Shown in pieces: positions 10,126-21,060 of a stretch of 64,000 nucleotides of DNA. This stretch comes from Aeromonas diversa CDC 2478-85. Lineage in GTDB: Bacteria > Pseudomonadota > Gammaproteobacteria > Enterobacterales > Aeromonadaceae. The DNA lies in the NCBI RefSeq assembly GCF_000819805.1, contig NZ_CDCE01000031.1, positions 160,893-224,892 on the forward strand, in the 5' to 3' direction. The notes under the pieces are model-generated. The model was given only the letters and a program-made list of their open reading frames with translations, ran no database searches and had not been told where the DNA came from. A program made the position numbers and the translations under genes. How positions within the stretch are numbered: position 1 is the first letter of the stretch; the number at the start of each line of letters is the position of its first letter.

Positions 10126-10508
10126 TGTACCCAATCCTGAAACATCTTCATCTGCTGCTCATCGCCCTGGCTGTGTTGGCCTTTATCCTGCGCTTTGCCC
10201 TGCTGCAGCGCGCCGCCAACCCGGTCAGACAGGCCCAGCTGGTGCGTGCCAGCGGACTGCTCAACGGTCTGGTGGTGCTGTCGGGACTGGCCCTGTGCCT
10301 GTTGCTTGGCATCAACCCTATCAACAACGCTGTGCCCTGGCTCAGTGAGAAACTGGTCTGCATCCTGATTGCCGCCTTCCTGGGCTGGATGTCCCTGAGT
10401 CGCTTCGGCAGCCGGACCACCCGCTGGTTCGCCTTCCTCGGCTCCCTGGGTTGGGTCTACTTCGCGGCCAAGCTGGCTGTGCTCAAGCTGCCTACCCTGT
10501 TTGGTTGA
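10125..10508 (+). CDS. SirB2-family inner-membrane protein
   Basis: 127 residues, mostly hydrophobic, with four predicted membrane segments (about 8-28, 43-65, 73-90, 100-122). Family members lie between prmC and sirB1 in many gammaproteobacteria; Salmonella SirB was first linked to invasion-gene regulation, but the biochemical role is unknown. The start overlaps the prmC stop as TGATG. Confidence 0.85.
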   Translation: MYPILKHLHLLLIALAVLAFILRFALLQRAANPVRQAQLVRASGLLNGLVVLSGLALCLLLGINPINNAVPWLSEKLVCILIAAFLGWMSLSRFGSRTTRWFAFLGSLGWVYFAAKLAVLKLPTLFG

Positions 10509-10515
10509 GGAAAAA

Positions 10516-12190
<1,675 letters not shown>

Positions 12191-12200
12191 TGAGCCCCCG

Positions 12201-12221
12201 ACGCCCCGCACCGCGGGGCGT
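12201..12221 (+). terminator. Terminator after kdsA
   Basis: A 9-bp GC-rich stem (12201-12209 with 12213-12221) with a 3-base loop starts 11 bp after the kdsA stop. The following bases TTGTCGTTC are only moderately T-rich. Confidence 0.7.
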
Positions 12222-12341
12222 TGTCGTTCAGGTGCCTCAAGCGCCGGTTTCCACAGGGATTTTCACCGATCCTCCGCTTGTGCTTTCTTTTGTCTTGAGG
12301 CCGAATATGGGAAACTAGGCCGCTTCAAGGAGACACACTGC

Positions 12342-12644
12342 ATGCGGCTATTCACCCTGATCCTGCTGGCCCTGCTCGGCGGCCTGCAATATCACCTCTG
12401 GTTCGGCAAGAACGGCCTCGATGACTACTACATGATGTCCGATACGGTCGCGCGCCAGCAGCAGGACAATCAGTCGCTCAAGGATCGCAACGGCCTCATC
12501 TACCGGGAGATCGCCGATCTCACCAGCGGCCTGGAGGCGATCGAGGAGCTGTCGCGCAACGATCTCGGCTATATCAAGCAGGGGGAGACCTTCTACCGCA
12601 TCATCCCCAAGAAGGAGAAGCAGGAGGAGGCGAGCCATGAGTAA
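12342..12644 (+). CDS. ftsB: Cell division protein FtsB
   Basis: 100 residues (E. coli 103). Bitopic inner-membrane protein that links FtsL and FtsQ in the divisome and helps activate septal wall synthesis. A single membrane segment spans about residues 3-20, followed by a coiled coil (roughly 28-65) and the conserved RNDLGYIKQGETFYR block. The ATG at 12342 has AAGGAG ahead. The stop overlaps the ispD start by eight bases, the usual ftsB-ispD arrangement. Confidence 0.95.
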   Translation: MRLFTLILLALLGGLQYHLWFGKNGLDDYYMMSDTVARQQQDNQSLKDRNGLIYREIADLTSGLEAIEELSRNDLGYIKQGETFYRIIPKKEKQEEASHE

Positions 12645-13317
12645 CACCGTGACCGCCGTGGTCCCTGCCGCCGGTATCGGCAGTCGCATGGGAAGCGAGC
12701 TGCCCAAGCAGTATCTGATGCTCAATGGCAAGACCATACTCGAGCACACCCTCGGCCGCCTGCTGGCCCATCCGGCCATCGAGCAGCTGGTGGTGGCCCT
12801 GGCGCCCCACGATACCTGGTTCGATGCCCTGCCGATGGCCCGGGATCCGCGTGTGCTGCGGGTCGAGGGGGGCGGCGAGCGGGCCAATTCGGTGCTCAAT
12901 GCCCTGATGGTGGTGCAGAGCGACTGGGTCATGGTGCATGACGCGGCGCGCCCCTGCATCACGGCGGGGGATCTCGATCGGCTGATCGCCGTGGCGCGGG
13001 AGGGGGAGGGCGCCCTGCTCGGCAGCCGGGTGCGCGATACCATGAAGCGCACCAACGCCGCGGACGAGGTGATCGCCACCGTCGATCGCGACCAGCTGTG
13101 GCATGCCCTGACCCCCCAGATGTTTCCAACCCGTACCCTGCGCCGCGCCCTCGAAGAGGGGCTGGCACTGGGGGCTCTGATTACGGATGAGGCGTCGGCC
13201 ATGGAGCGGGCCGGCTATTGCCCAAGGATGGTGGAGGGGCGGGCCGACAACCTCAAGGTGACCCGTCCCGAGGATCTGGCGCTGGCCAGCCTCTACTTGC
13301 GTCAACAAGACGCCTAA
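12637..13317 (+). CDS. ispD: 2-C-methyl-D-erythritol 4-phosphate cytidylyltransferase
   Basis: 226 residues. Couples CTP and MEP to CDP-methylerythritol, step three of the MEP pathway. The nucleotide-binding start [18 protein letters not shown] is at residues 8-25, and VHDAARPCI and [10 protein letters not shown] are further IspD signatures. It overlaps ftsB by eight bases and is followed 44 bp later by ispF, its usual partner. Confidence 0.96.
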   Translation: MSNTVTAVVPAAGIGSRMGSELPKQYLMLNGKTILEHTLGRLLAHPAIEQLVVALAPHDTWFDALPMARDPRVLRVEGGGERANSVLNALMVVQSDWVMVHDAARPCITAGDLDRLIAVAREGEGALLGSRVRDTMKRTNAADEVIATVDRDQLWHALTPQMFPTRTLRRALEEGLALGALITDEASAMERAGYCPRMVEGRADNLKVTRPEDLALASLYLRQQDA

Positions 13318-13361
13318 CGTTTTTCAATCGCGCGGCCGAGGCCGCGGCAGGAGGAGATGGC

Positions 13362-13838
13362 GTGATCCGGATCGGACATGGTTTTGACGTGCACAAGTTC
13401 GGGGGCGAGGGCCCCTGCATGCTGGGTGGTGTGGCCGTTCCCTATGAACAGGGGCTGCTGGCTCACTCGGACGGCGATGTGGTGCTGCACGCGGTGAGCG
13501 ACGCCCTGCTCGGCGCCATCGCTGCCGGCGACATCGGCCGCCACTTCCCGGACACCAGCGCCGAGTTCGAGAATATCGACAGCCGCATCCTGCTGCGCGA
13601 CGTGTTCGCCCGCGTCAAGGGGGCCGGCTATCGTATCGGCAACCTGGATGTCACCATCATCGCTCAGGCACCCAAGATGGCGCCCCACATCGACGCCATG
13701 TGCGCCGTGCTGGCGGCCGATCTCGAATGTGAGCTGAACCGGGTCAACGTCAAGGCGACCACCACAGAGAAACTCGGCTTTACCGGCCGCAAAGAAGGGA
13801 TCGCCACCGAAGCCGTGGTATTGCTGGTGAAACAATAA
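13362..13838 (+). CDS. ispF: 2-C-methyl-D-erythritol 2,4-cyclodiphosphate synthase
   Basis: 158 residues from a GTG at 13362 with an AGGAGG ribosome site eight bases ahead; this gives [14 protein letters not shown], the standard N-terminus with the zinc ligands Asp 8 and His 10. [19 protein letters not shown] carries the third ligand and the loop over the CDP site. Cyclises CDP-ME 2-phosphate, releasing CMP. The stop overlaps the truD ATG by one base (TAATG). Confidence 0.96.
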   Translation: MIRIGHGFDVHKFGGEGPCMLGGVAVPYEQGLLAHSDGDVVLHAVSDALLGAIAAGDIGRHFPDTSAEFENIDSRILLRDVFARVKGAGYRIGNLDVTIIAQAPKMAPHIDAMCAVLAADLECELNRVNVKATTTEKLGFTGRKEGIATEAVVLLVKQ

Positions 13839-14890
13839 TGCTCGAACAACTGACTTATCTGCACGGCCAGCCGGCCGTCACCGGCGTGCTCAAGGCCGCT
13901 CCGTCCGACTTCGTCGTTATCGAGGATCTCGGTTTCGAGCCCTGCGGCGAGGGAGAACATATCTTCGTTCGGGTGCGCAAGACCGGCGAGAACACCGCCT
14001 GGGTGGCGGGCCTGTTGGCCGACGCCGCCGGGGTGAACCGCAATGCGGTGACCTGGGCCGGGCTTAAGGATCGCCACGCGGTGACCGAGCAGTGGTTCGG
14101 CATCCACCTGCCCGGCAAGGCAGAGCCGGACTTGAGCGTCATCGAGAGCGACAGCATCCAGATCCTCGAGGCCAAGCGCCACAACCGCAAGCTGCGTACC
14201 GGCTATCTCAAGGGTAACCGCTTCACCCTGCGCCTGACCGGGCTGTCGGGCAGCGAGGGGCTCGAGGCCCGCCTGCAGGCGGTAGCCGAGCAGGGTGTAC
14301 CCAACTACTACGGCGAACAGCGCTTCGGCCGGGGGGGCAACAACCTGGAGGCTGCCAAGGCCATGTTCGGCGGTAAGCGGATCAAGGATCGCAACAAGCG
14401 CTCCCTCTACCTGTCGGCGGCGCGCAGCATGCTGTTCAACACGGCCGTGACCGCCCGCATCGAACAGGGGCTGGCTCACACCCTGCTCGCCGGCGACTGC
14501 CTGATGCTCAAGGGCTCACACTCCATCTTCAGTGAGCCCGAGGTTACGCCCGAGCTGGCCGCCCGTCTGGCCAGTGGCGATGTGCAGCTGACCGCGCCCC
14601 TGTGGGGACGTGGTCGTCTGGCCAGCCAACATGAGGCCGCCGCGTTTGAAGAGGCGGCCCTGAGCGAACTTGCCGAGTGGCGCGAGGGGCTCGAGAAGGC
14701 CGGGATGGATCAGGAGCGCCGCCCGCTATTGCTGCGTCCCGAGGCGATGAGCTGGCAGCTGGAAGGCGATACCCTGACCCTGGCGTTCTTCCTGCCGGCC
14801 GGGGCGTTTGCCACCAGCGTGGTGCGCGAGCTGATCGATGCCCGCGAGGCGGATCACCACGGAGAGGCCCATGCGCATTCTGGTGAGTAA
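13838..14890 (+). CDS. truD: tRNA pseudouridine(13) synthase TruD
   Basis: 350 residues. Isomerises U13 in tRNA-Glu. The catalytic Asp is residue 78 in [23 protein letters not shown] and [15 protein letters not shown] are TruD signatures. It overlaps ispF by one base and surE by 20, in the usual ispF-truD-surE-pcm string. Confidence 0.96.
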   Translation: MLEQLTYLHGQPAVTGVLKAAPSDFVVIEDLGFEPCGEGEHIFVRVRKTGENTAWVAGLLADAAGVNRNAVTWAGLKDRHAVTEQWFGIHLPGKAEPDLSVIESDSIQILEAKRHNRKLRTGYLKGNRFTLRLTGLSGSEGLEARLQAVAEQGVPNYYGEQRFGRGGNNLEAAKAMFGGKRIKDRNKRSLYLSAARSMLFNTAVTARIEQGLAHTLLAGDCLMLKGSHSIFSEPEVTPELAARLASGDVQLTAPLWGRGRLASQHEAAAFEEAALSELAEWREGLEKAGMDQERRPLLLRPEAMSWQLEGDTLTLAFFLPAGAFATSVVRELIDAREADHHGEAHAHSGE

Positions 14891-15617
14891 TGACGACGGG
14901 GTGCATGCCCGCGGCATCCGGGTGCTCTCTCGGGCGCTGACCGAGTGCGGCGAGGTGGTTGTGGTCGCCCCGGATCGCAATCGCAGCGGCGCCAGTCACT
15001 CCCTGACCCTGGAGGTGCCCCTTCGGGTCAGCCTGATGGAGGAGACCGGTTTTCATGCGGTAAAAGGGACGCCGACCGACTGCGTGCACCTGGCGGCCAA
15101 CGAGCTGCTCAAGCCCGAGCCCGACATGGTTGTGGCGGGTATCAACCACGGCGCCAACCTGGGGGATGACGTCATCTACTCCGGGACAGTGGCGGCGGCC
15201 ACCGAGGGGCGCCATCTCGGCTTCCCCTCCATTGCCGTCTCCCTGGTCGGTGACACCCATTTCGAGAGCGCCGCCCACTACGCGGTGCAGCTGGTACGCG
15301 CCCTGATGCGCTACCCGCTGCCGGCGGACCAGATCCTCAACGTCAACGTGCCGGATCTGCCGCTGGAGCAGATCAAGGGAATGAGGGTGACCCGCCTGGG
15401 TAACCGCCACCGGGCCGAGTCGGTGATCCGTGAACGCGATCCGCGTGGTCACGCGATCTACTGGATTGGCCCACCGGGCGCGCGCCAGGACGCCGGGGAA
15501 GGAACCGACTTTGCCGCCATCGAGCAGGGTTATGTCTCCATCACCCCGCTGACCATCGACATGACGGCATATCGCAACATGAGCAACCTGGAGGCCTGGC
15601 TGGCACAGCAAGGGTGA
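14871..15617 (+). CDS. surE: 5'/3'-nucleotidase SurE
   Basis: 248 residues from the ATG at 14871, which yields [13 protein letters not shown] with the metal ligands Asp 8 and Asp 9. [21 protein letters not shown] is the SurE core. It dephosphorylates nucleoside 5'- and 3'-monophosphates and supports stationary survival. The start lies inside the last codons of truD; an upstream in-frame ATG at 14838 would add 11 residues not seen in the family. pcm starts four bases after the stop. Confidence 0.96.
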   Translation: MRILVSNDDGVHARGIRVLSRALTECGEVVVVAPDRNRSGASHSLTLEVPLRVSLMEETGFHAVKGTPTDCVHLAANELLKPEPDMVVAGINHGANLGDDVIYSGTVAAATEGRHLGFPSIAVSLVGDTHFESAAHYAVQLVRALMRYPLPADQILNVNVPDLPLEQIKGMRVTRLGNRHRAESVIRERDPRGHAIYWIGPPGARQDAGEGTDFAAIEQGYVSITPLTIDMTAYRNMSNLEAWLAQQG

Positions 15618-15621
15618 GGGT

Positions 15622-16239
15622 GTGATAGAGCAGCGCCTATTGAATCAACTTATTGCCAAAGGGATCACCGATTATCGCGTGCTGGCCGCTATTGCCGATA
15701 TTCCGCGGGAATACTTCGTGGATGAGGCGATGGCACACCAGGCTTGGGATAACACGGCCCTGCCCATCGGGCACGGCCAGACCATCTCCCAACCCTATAT
15801 GGTGGCGCGTATGACCGAGCTGGTGGTGGCGAACGAGCCGGCCCATGTGTTGGAGATCGGCACAGGTTCTGGCTATCAGACGGCGGTGTTGGCGCGCCTG
15901 GTGGATCACGTCTACACGGTTGAGCGCATCAAGTCCCTGCAATATCAGGCGCGGCGGCGGCTGCGAAATCTCGATCTACACAATATCTCGACCCGGCACG
16001 GCAATGGCTGGGAAGGGTGGGCATCGAAGGGGCCCTTTGATGCCATTTTGGTGACGGCGGCCGCCAGCGAAGTGCCCCAGGCATTGCTGGAACAGCTGGC
16101 CGATGGCGGGCGCATGGTGATCCCGGTGGGAGAGAATCTGCAGGCCCTGATGCTGATTGAACGCAATGGCTCCCAGCTGACTCAACGAGCGCTGGAGCCG
16201 GTGCGATTTGTGCCTCTTGTGAACGGAGAAATTGAGTGA
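15622..16239 (+). CDS. pcm: Protein-L-isoaspartate O-methyltransferase
   Basis: 205 residues with a GTG start at 15622. Uses SAM to methylate isoaspartyl residues in aged proteins and start their repair. SAM motif I is [16 protein letters not shown] near residue 75-90; the upstream [14 protein letters not shown] is the isoaspartate-binding signature. The stop overlaps the GTG of yqaA. Confidence 0.96.
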   Translation: MIEQRLLNQLIAKGITDYRVLAAIADIPREYFVDEAMAHQAWDNTALPIGHGQTISQPYMVARMTELVVANEPAHVLEIGTGSGYQTAVLARLVDHVYTVERIKSLQYQARRRLRNLDLHNISTRHGNGWEGWASKGPFDAILVTAAASEVPQALLEQLADGGRMVIPVGENLQALMLIERNGSQLTQRALEPVRFVPLVNGEIE

Positions 16240-16817
16240 AGTTATTTTCCCGCCTCTACATCATGGTCATGGTGTGGGCTCGTCACCGCCATGCCCCCTT
16301 CTATCTGTCGGGTACTGCCTTTATCGAATCCATCTTCTGGCCGATCCCGGTCGATGTGATGTTGGCTCCCATGGCGTTGGCCAAGCCGCAGAAGGCGTGG
16401 CATTACGCCGGGCTGGCGACCCTCTTCTCTGTGCTGGGGGCGCTGTTTGGTTATGCCCTGGGCTACGCCCTGTGGGAACCCGTCGTGCAGCCCATGGTGG
16501 CGGCCGTGGGTTATCAGGACAAGATAGTGCTGGCCGAGCAGTGGTTCGAGCACTGGGGGATCTGGGTCATCTTCATCGCCAGTTTCACCCCCATCCCCTA
16601 CAAGGTGTTCACTGTGACGGCCGGACTGTTGCATATGGCGTTGCTCCCCTTTATTGTCACCTCCCTCATCGGGCGCGGCATGCGTTTCTTCCTGGTCGCG
16701 GGGTTGATGCGCTGGGGAGGCGAGAAGATGGAGCGCAAGCTGATGCACTATGTGGATGTGCTGGGCTGGCTCTGTATCGCTCTGGCCGTGGCGGCCTATT
16801 TCTGGTTTAGCAAGTAA
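16236..16817 (+). CDS. yqaA: YqaA-family inner-membrane protein (SNARE-associated/DedA-like)
   Basis: 193 residues with a GTG start overlapping the pcm stop. Several hydrophobic segments and the stretch [20 protein letters not shown], with [13 protein letters not shown], match the VTT/DedA-like domain also found in YqaA. The function of this subfamily is not settled; related proteins flip lipids. E. coli keeps yqaA elsewhere; here it is inserted between pcm and nlpD. Confidence 0.88.
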   Translation: MKLFSRLYIMVMVWARHRHAPFYLSGTAFIESIFWPIPVDVMLAPMALAKPQKAWHYAGLATLFSVLGALFGYALGYALWEPVVQPMVAAVGYQDKIVLAEQWFEHWGIWVIFIASFTPIPYKVFTVTAGLLHMALLPFIVTSLIGRGMRFFLVAGLMRWGGEKMERKLMHYVDVLGWLCIALAVAAYFWFSK

Positions 16818-16826
16818 GGGATTGTT

Positions 16827-17681
16827 ATGAGTCTGTCGCAGTGGCGAAAGAGTAGCGCGGTGCTGTTGTCCGGTCTGTTGTTTGCCTGCTCTTCCAGTCA
16901 AAACCCGGCACCGGTCGGCAGTATCAATAATGACTATCAGTCAGGCAGTGCGGCGCGCTATGTGGGCAAGCAGCGGACCCTGTCTGGCAACAGTTATACG
17001 GTGAGAAAGGGCGACACGCTCTACTCCATCGCCTTCAATGCCGGCACCAATGTGCCCGCCATTGCCAGCCTCAACGGCATCTCTGCGCCTTACAACATCT
17101 ATCCGGGGCAACAGCTGCGTCTGCACGTCTTCGAATCCCAGTCTCTGGGCAGCAAGTCCGCTGGGGGCGCCGTGGTGGTCGCACAGCCGGCGGTTGTCAA
17201 GCCAACTGGTCAGACTTCCCGTTGGGTGGAGAAGAAAACCGTTGCTGCGCCTGCGCCAAAAGAATACGCTCAAGAAACCGCTCAAAATAACAACAACCCT
17301 GTTAGTAGCACGCTTGGATGGCGCTGGCCTGCTGAAGGAAAACTGGTCGAGGGATTCTCTACTGCCGAACAGGGCAACAAGGGAATCGATATCGCCGGCT
17401 CCAAGGGACAGCCCGTTTTTGCGGCAAGTGACGGCAAGGTGGTCTATGCCGGCAGTGCACTGCGGGGATACGGCAAGCTGATCATTCTCAAACATGACGA
17501 TGAGTATCTCTCCGCTTATGCCCACAACGACCAGTTGCGGGTGCAGGAGGGACAGAGTGTCAAGAAAGGGATGGTCATTGCCGATATGGGAAGCACGGAT
17601 GCGCCGGATGTGCGTCTGCACTTTGAAATCCGGTACAAGGGCAAGTCGGTTAATCCGATGAGCTATCTGCCCAAGCGTTAA
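16827..17681 (+). CDS. nlpD: Murein hydrolase activator NlpD (LysM + degenerate LytM)
   Basis: 284 residues. An outer-membrane lipoprotein that activates amidase AmiC at the septum. Signal with lipobox LFAC (Cys 22); LysM peptidoglycan-binding repeat at about residues 51-97 (YTVRKGDTLYSIA); M23-like domain from about 165. The first metal ligand is lost: GNKGIDIAG has Lys where active M23 enzymes have His, as in E. coli NlpD, so it regulates rather than cuts. rpoS starts 40 bp later; in E. coli the main rpoS promoter lies inside nlpD. Confidence 0.95.
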   Translation: MSLSQWRKSSAVLLSGLLFACSSSQNPAPVGSINNDYQSGSAARYVGKQRTLSGNSYTVRKGDTLYSIAFNAGTNVPAIASLNGISAPYNIYPGQQLRLHVFESQSLGSKSAGGAVVVAQPAVVKPTGQTSRWVEKKTVAAPAPKEYAQETAQNNNNPVSSTLGWRWPAEGKLVEGFSTAEQGNKGIDIAGSKGQPVFAASDGKVVYAGSALRGYGKLIILKHDDEYLSAYAHNDQLRVQEGQSVKKGMVIADMGSTDAPDVRLHFEIRYKGKSVNPMSYLPKR

Positions 17682-17721
17682 CCCCAGAGAGAAAGCGTGA
17701 CTCTGGTTCTGGAGGGATGCC

Positions 17722-18705
17722 ATGAGCCAAGAAGATAAGCTGGATGTACAGGACGTTGAATTCGAGCTTGATGAAGAGATAGAGAGCGCAGAAGAAGAGG
17801 AGGAGCTCACCGTCGTTGCCACCGAAGAAGGGGTGAGTGACGAGGTGTTTAGCCCTGAACTCAATCGGGTCATGGATGCGACCCAGCTCTATCTGGGAGA
17901 GATTGGTTTCTCTCCGCTCCTCACTGCCGAAGAGGAAGTCTACTTTGCCCGCCGCGCCCTGCGTGGCGACAAGGCCGCCCGCAAGCGGATGATCGAATCC
18001 AACTTGCGACTGGTTGTAAAAATTGCCCGCCGTTACAACAATCGTGGTCTTGCCCTGCTCGATCTGATCGAAGAGGGGAATCTGGGCCTCATCCGCGCCG
18101 TTGAGAAGTTTGACCCCGAGCGGGGTTTTCGCTTCTCCACCTACGCCACCTGGTGGATCCGCCAAACCATAGAGCGGGCCATCATGAATCAGACCCGCAC
18201 CATTCGACTGCCGATCCACGTCGTCAAAGAGCTCAATGTCTACTTGCGTACCGCCCGTGAACTGGCACACCGCCTGGATCACGAACCTACCGCAGAAGAT
18301 ATCGCCTCTGCCTTGGACAAACCGGTCGAAGATGTGAGCCGCATGCTCAAACTCAATGAGAAGATAAGCTCGGTCGATACGCCGATCGGTGGAGACAAGG
18401 ACAAGGCTCTGCTCGATGTCCTCTCCGATGAGCGGGGATCCGGTCCCGAGCTGGAGACTCAGGAAGATGACATGCGCAGCAGCATAGTGCACTGGCTGGA
18501 GGAGCTTAACCCGAAGCAGCGAGAGGTTCTCGCCCGTCGCTTTGGCCTGTTGGGCTATGAGGCGGCGACGCTGGAGGATGTGGGGCATGAGATCGGATTA
18601 ACCCGCGAGCGGGTGCGTCAGATCCAGGTGGAGGCCCTGCGTCGTCTGCGTGAGGTGCTGCTCTCTCAGGGGCTCTCTATCGACGCTCTCTTTCGTAACG
18701 GTTGA
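17722..18705 (+). CDS. rpoS: RNA polymerase sigma factor RpoS
   Basis: 327 residues (E. coli 330). Stationary-phase and general-stress sigma factor of the sigma-70 group. Regions 1.2 to 2.4 ([29 protein letters not shown]), region 3 and the region 4 helix-turn-helix ([19 protein letters not shown]) are intact. The N-terminal 45 residues are acidic. RssB, which targets RpoS to ClpXP, is encoded at 51751 in this window. Confidence 0.97.
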   Translation: MSQEDKLDVQDVEFELDEEIESAEEEEELTVVATEEGVSDEVFSPELNRVMDATQLYLGEIGFSPLLTAEEEVYFARRALRGDKAARKRMIESNLRLVVKIARRYNNRGLALLDLIEEGNLGLIRAVEKFDPERGFRFSTYATWWIRQTIERAIMNQTRTIRLPIHVVKELNVYLRTARELAHRLDHEPTAEDIASALDKPVEDVSRMLKLNEKISSVDTPIGGDKDKALLDVLSDERGSGPELETQEDDMRSSIVHWLEELNPKQREVLARRFGLLGYEAATLEDVGHEIGLTRERVRQIQVEALRRLREVLLSQGLSIDALFRNG

Positions 18706-18724
18706 GCAGGATAAGTGAAATGGG

Positions 18725-18748
18725 GAGGGGGCTGGTCCCCCTCATTTT
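18725..18748 (+). terminator. Terminator of rpoS
   Basis: A 7-bp perfect stem (18725-18731 with 18737-18743), loop CTGGT, followed by ATTTTAT. It starts 20 bp after the rpoS stop. Confidence 0.8.
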
Positions 18749-18920
18749 ATTGGCGGGATGTACAGGTCTGCGGCCAGAGTCGCCGGTTGTGTGATTGTTT
18801 CCGCAGATCTTGATGAAAAGCCCGCCATTTGAGGGCTCAAAGGGGATAAAGGCTTTGCCTGACAACCTCTTTTTGCATAGAGTGAAGCCGTGCTAATTGC
18901 CAGTTGATAAAGGATAACTT

Positions 18921-19193
18921 ATGAACAAAGCGCAACTTGTCGATGCTATCGCCGCGAAAGCCGATCTGAGCAAGGCTCAGGCCAAGGCTGCTCTGGAGGA
19001 GATCCTGGCAGGTATCACCCAGAGCCTGAAAGAGGGCGATGCCGTCCAGCTGGTTGGTTTCGGCACCTTCAAGGTTAACCACCGTGCTGGCCGTACCGGT
19101 CGCAACCCCCAGACCGGCAAGGAGATCCAGATCGCCGCTGCCAACGTGCCTTCTTTTGTTGCCGGCAAGGCGCTCAAGGATGCCGTCAAGTAA
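18921..19193 (+). CDS. hupA: DNA-binding protein HU (HupA-like)
   Basis: 90 residues, the standard HU length. Nucleoid protein that bends DNA without strong sequence preference. The arm [13 protein letters not shown] and the VGFGTFKV core are conserved. It is closer to E. coli HU-alpha than HU-beta (for example [16 protein letters not shown]). Preceded by a 215-bp gap that should hold its promoter and followed by its own terminator, so it is monocistronic. Confidence 0.95.
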   Translation: MNKAQLVDAIAAKADLSKAQAKAALEEILAGITQSLKEGDAVQLVGFGTFKVNHRAGRTGRNPQTGKEIQIAAANVPSFVAGKALKDAVK

Positions 19194-19210
19194 GACGCTC
19201 GTTTCTACCG

Positions 19211-19238
19211 AAAACCCGGCCTGATGTGCCGGGTTTTT
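19211..19238 (+). terminator. Terminator of the HU gene
   Basis: A 10-bp perfect stem (19211-19220 with 19228-19237), 7-base loop, ending in a run of six T, 17 bp past the HU stop. Confidence 0.92.
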
Positions 19239-19300
19239 TATTGTGCTTACCCCTCTCTTTTTCGGATAAACTGAAGGGAAAGCGGTAGCGGGAGGTAGGT

Positions 19301-19717
19301 ATGGCACATCCCATGACCATAGGCCAGGTGGCCATTCCCTGGGCCCCTTCCAGGCAGTTATCGCCCGGGTTGGTGGTAGTCGATCTGCATCACGACATCT
19401 GGGGTGATACCCTGAATATCGCCTTGGGACGAGCTCGCAGTATCGATATTCCCCCGCTGACCCAGTGTCATGTCTATTTCCACCATGTGTTCGCCCTGCG
19501 GGTGGTGGAGGATGGGGATCTCTCCGATGGTATGAGTAGCCACACCGTCGAGGAGCAGATCCAGATCATCACCCCGTCGCGCTTCGCGGCCTGGTTTCAT
19601 CAAGAGTCCAAGGGTGTGCATCTGGATGAGGATCTGCAGCACTACCGGATCTCGACCTGGGATTATTGTGTCGACATCCTGACCTCACGCCCCCCCGAGT
19701 TGCATCTGGTTGAATAA
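19301..19717 (+). CDS. Uncharacterised 138-residue soluble protein
   Basis: I do not recognise this family. The ATG at 19301 is preceded by GGAGGT at a good distance, and codon use matches the neighbours, so it should be a real gene. No signal peptide or membrane segment is seen. The protein is rich in His, Asp and aromatic residues (VVVDLHHDIWGD, CHVYFHHVFALRVVEDGD), the second of which could suit metal binding, but this is only a remark on composition. It stands alone between the HU terminator and a convergent operon. Confidence 0.75.
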   Translation: MAHPMTIGQVAIPWAPSRQLSPGLVVVDLHHDIWGDTLNIALGRARSIDIPPLTQCHVYFHHVFALRVVEDGDLSDGMSSHTVEEQIQIITPSRFAAWFHQESKGVHLDEDLQHYRISTWDYCVDILTSRPPELHLVE

Positions 19718-19721
19718 AACA

Positions 19722-19741
19722 GGGGAGACCCTGGTCTCCCC
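19722..19741 (-). terminator. Terminator of the yggT-yggU-DUF4426 unit
   Basis: A 9-bp perfect stem (19722-19730 with 19733-19741) lies between convergent genes. On the minus strand it is followed by TGTTTTATT, so it mainly serves the minus-strand operon; it may also stop the plus-strand gene. Confidence 0.75.
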
Positions 19742-19761
19742 CGTGACAACCTGAATAGGGA

Positions 19762-20178
19762 TTACTCCACGTAGAAGGTGTGCTGGAACTCCAGCGGCCA
19801 CTGCTTGCCGTTGCCCATCAGGGTCAGGGAAATGCGATAGGTATCTTCATTGCGGTAGGGAAGCTCGGCCAGGTAGTAGATGGCCTTACCCTCTTTGACT
19901 TCCCTAAAGGTAAGAGTCCGTACCGTGCCGGTCAGATTGCGTGCCTCACCGACGATGCCGACCGTCTGGGAAACCCCCTGCTTGTCTTGTACTGCTATGT
20001 TGATGACGCCGTTATAGCGGCTGCGCTCAACCTGGTATTGAGTGGCGACCTCCGGTGTCAGGAAGCTGGAGGCGAAGGCACTGTAGTGCACATTCCATGG
20101 ACCCACCTCCTTCACTTGCTCTGCCTGGCTGGGGAGTGCCAGCATCATCCCCAGCAGAGCGCCTAACCATGCTCTCAT
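19762..20178 (-). CDS. Exported DUF4426-type protein
   Basis: 138 residues with a signal peptide (about residues 1-19, ending LPSQA-E). The body (VGPWNVHYSAFASSFLTPEVA near the N-terminus, FQHTFYVE at the end) fits the DUF4426 family of periplasmic proteins found next to yggU in Vibrio and relatives. No function is known. It is the last gene of the yggT-yggU unit, 31 bp after yggU. Confidence 0.8.
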   Translation of the reverse strand: MRAWLGALLGMMLALPSQAEQVKEVGPWNVHYSAFASSFLTPEVATQYQVERSRYNGVINIAVQDKQGVSQTVGIVGEARNLTGTVRTLTFREVKEGKAIYYLAELPYRNEDTYRISLTLMGNGKQWPLEFQHTFYVE

Positions 20179-20209
20179 CGTCGCTTCTCCTTGTCCGTGA
20201 CATTCACTC

Positions 20210-20500
20210 TCAGTTTAACAGGGCTGCAATCTCATCGGGGATGACGCGCGGCGCGTCTATGCTGACCGCCTTATGGCGCCCCAACTCGCCGCGAATCACC
20301 TTCACCTGCCCCTTGGCCACCTTGAACTGCTTGGCCAGATATTTGACCAGGTGGGCATTGGCCTGTCCGTCCACCGGAGGTGCCGTAATGGCCACTTTGA
20401 CCTCTTCCCCGTGGAGCCCAACGATCTGATCCCGGCTCGCCTTGGGCTGGATAAGGAGCTGAAGTACCAGTACTTCGCCCTGCCAGCAGGCCGCCGTCAT
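20210..20500 (-). CDS. yggU: YggU family protein (DUF167)
   Basis: 96 residues, as in E. coli YggU, from the ATG at 20500, which overlaps the yggT stop as TGATG; a GTG at 20512 is possible but less likely. The block [20 protein letters not shown] and APPVDGQAN are the family hallmarks. Small alpha/beta protein of unknown role. Confidence 0.92.
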   Translation of the reverse strand: MTAACWQGEVLVLQLLIQPKASRDQIVGLHGEEVKVAITAPPVDGQANAHLVKYLAKQFKVAKGQVKVIRGELGRHKAVSIDAPRVIPDEIAALLN

Positions 20501-21051
20501 CAGATCATCCACCAGAGTTGACCGAAGAGATCGCCGAGCAGGTAGTTGATTGCCTGTAGGGCGATGAAGGCGACCAATACGGAGAGATCCAGCCCGCCCA
20601 GGGAGGGCAGAATGCGGCGAATCGGCTGCAAGAAGGGTTCGGTCAGCTGATGCATCACGTACTCGATGGGGTTACGGCCCTGGCTTACCCAGCTCAGGAT
20701 GGCGCGGATAAGCAGGATCCAGAAGACCATAGAGCCGGCCTTCTTGAGGACGGTCAGACCGGCGAAGAGAGCGAGGCTGAGCCAGTCGGCCTGCAACACC
20801 CCCAGACTCTTGAGCAGTGCCAGCTTACCCATCGCCACGGCCAGGGCCAGCACCACAGAGGCGAGATCCAGGTTGCCCACGCTGGGGATCACCCGGCGCA
20901 GGGGGATGAGCAGCGGTGAGGTGAGCTTGACCACGGTCTGGCTCAGGGGGTTATAGAAGTCGGCGCGGGCCCATTGCAGCCAGAGGCGCAGCAGCACGAC
21001 CATGAGGTAGAGATCGAAGACGGTGTTGATAAGGAAAAAGGCGGTATTCAT
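20500..21051 (-). CDS. yggT: YggT family integral membrane protein
   Basis: 183 residues made of two YGGT repeats, each with two membrane segments. The repeats are seen as [21 protein letters not shown] and [18 protein letters not shown]. The family has been linked to osmotic tolerance and cell-envelope organisation. Lies between proC and yggU on the same strand. Confidence 0.92.
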   Translation of the reverse strand: MNTAFFLINTVFDLYLMVVLLRLWLQWARADFYNPLSQTVVKLTSPLLIPLRRVIPSVGNLDLASVVLALAVAMGKLALLKSLGVLQADWLSLALFAGLTVLKKAGSMVFWILLIRAILSWVSQGRNPIEYVMHQLTEPFLQPIRRILPSLGGLDLSVLVAFIALQAINYLLGDLFGQLWWMI

Positions 21052-21060
21052 CGAGACTCC

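Noticed and set aside
17380..17420. Loss of the first zinc His in NlpD suggesting a broken gene
   Set aside because: The same loss occurs in E. coli NlpD, a non-catalytic activator; it is the expected state.
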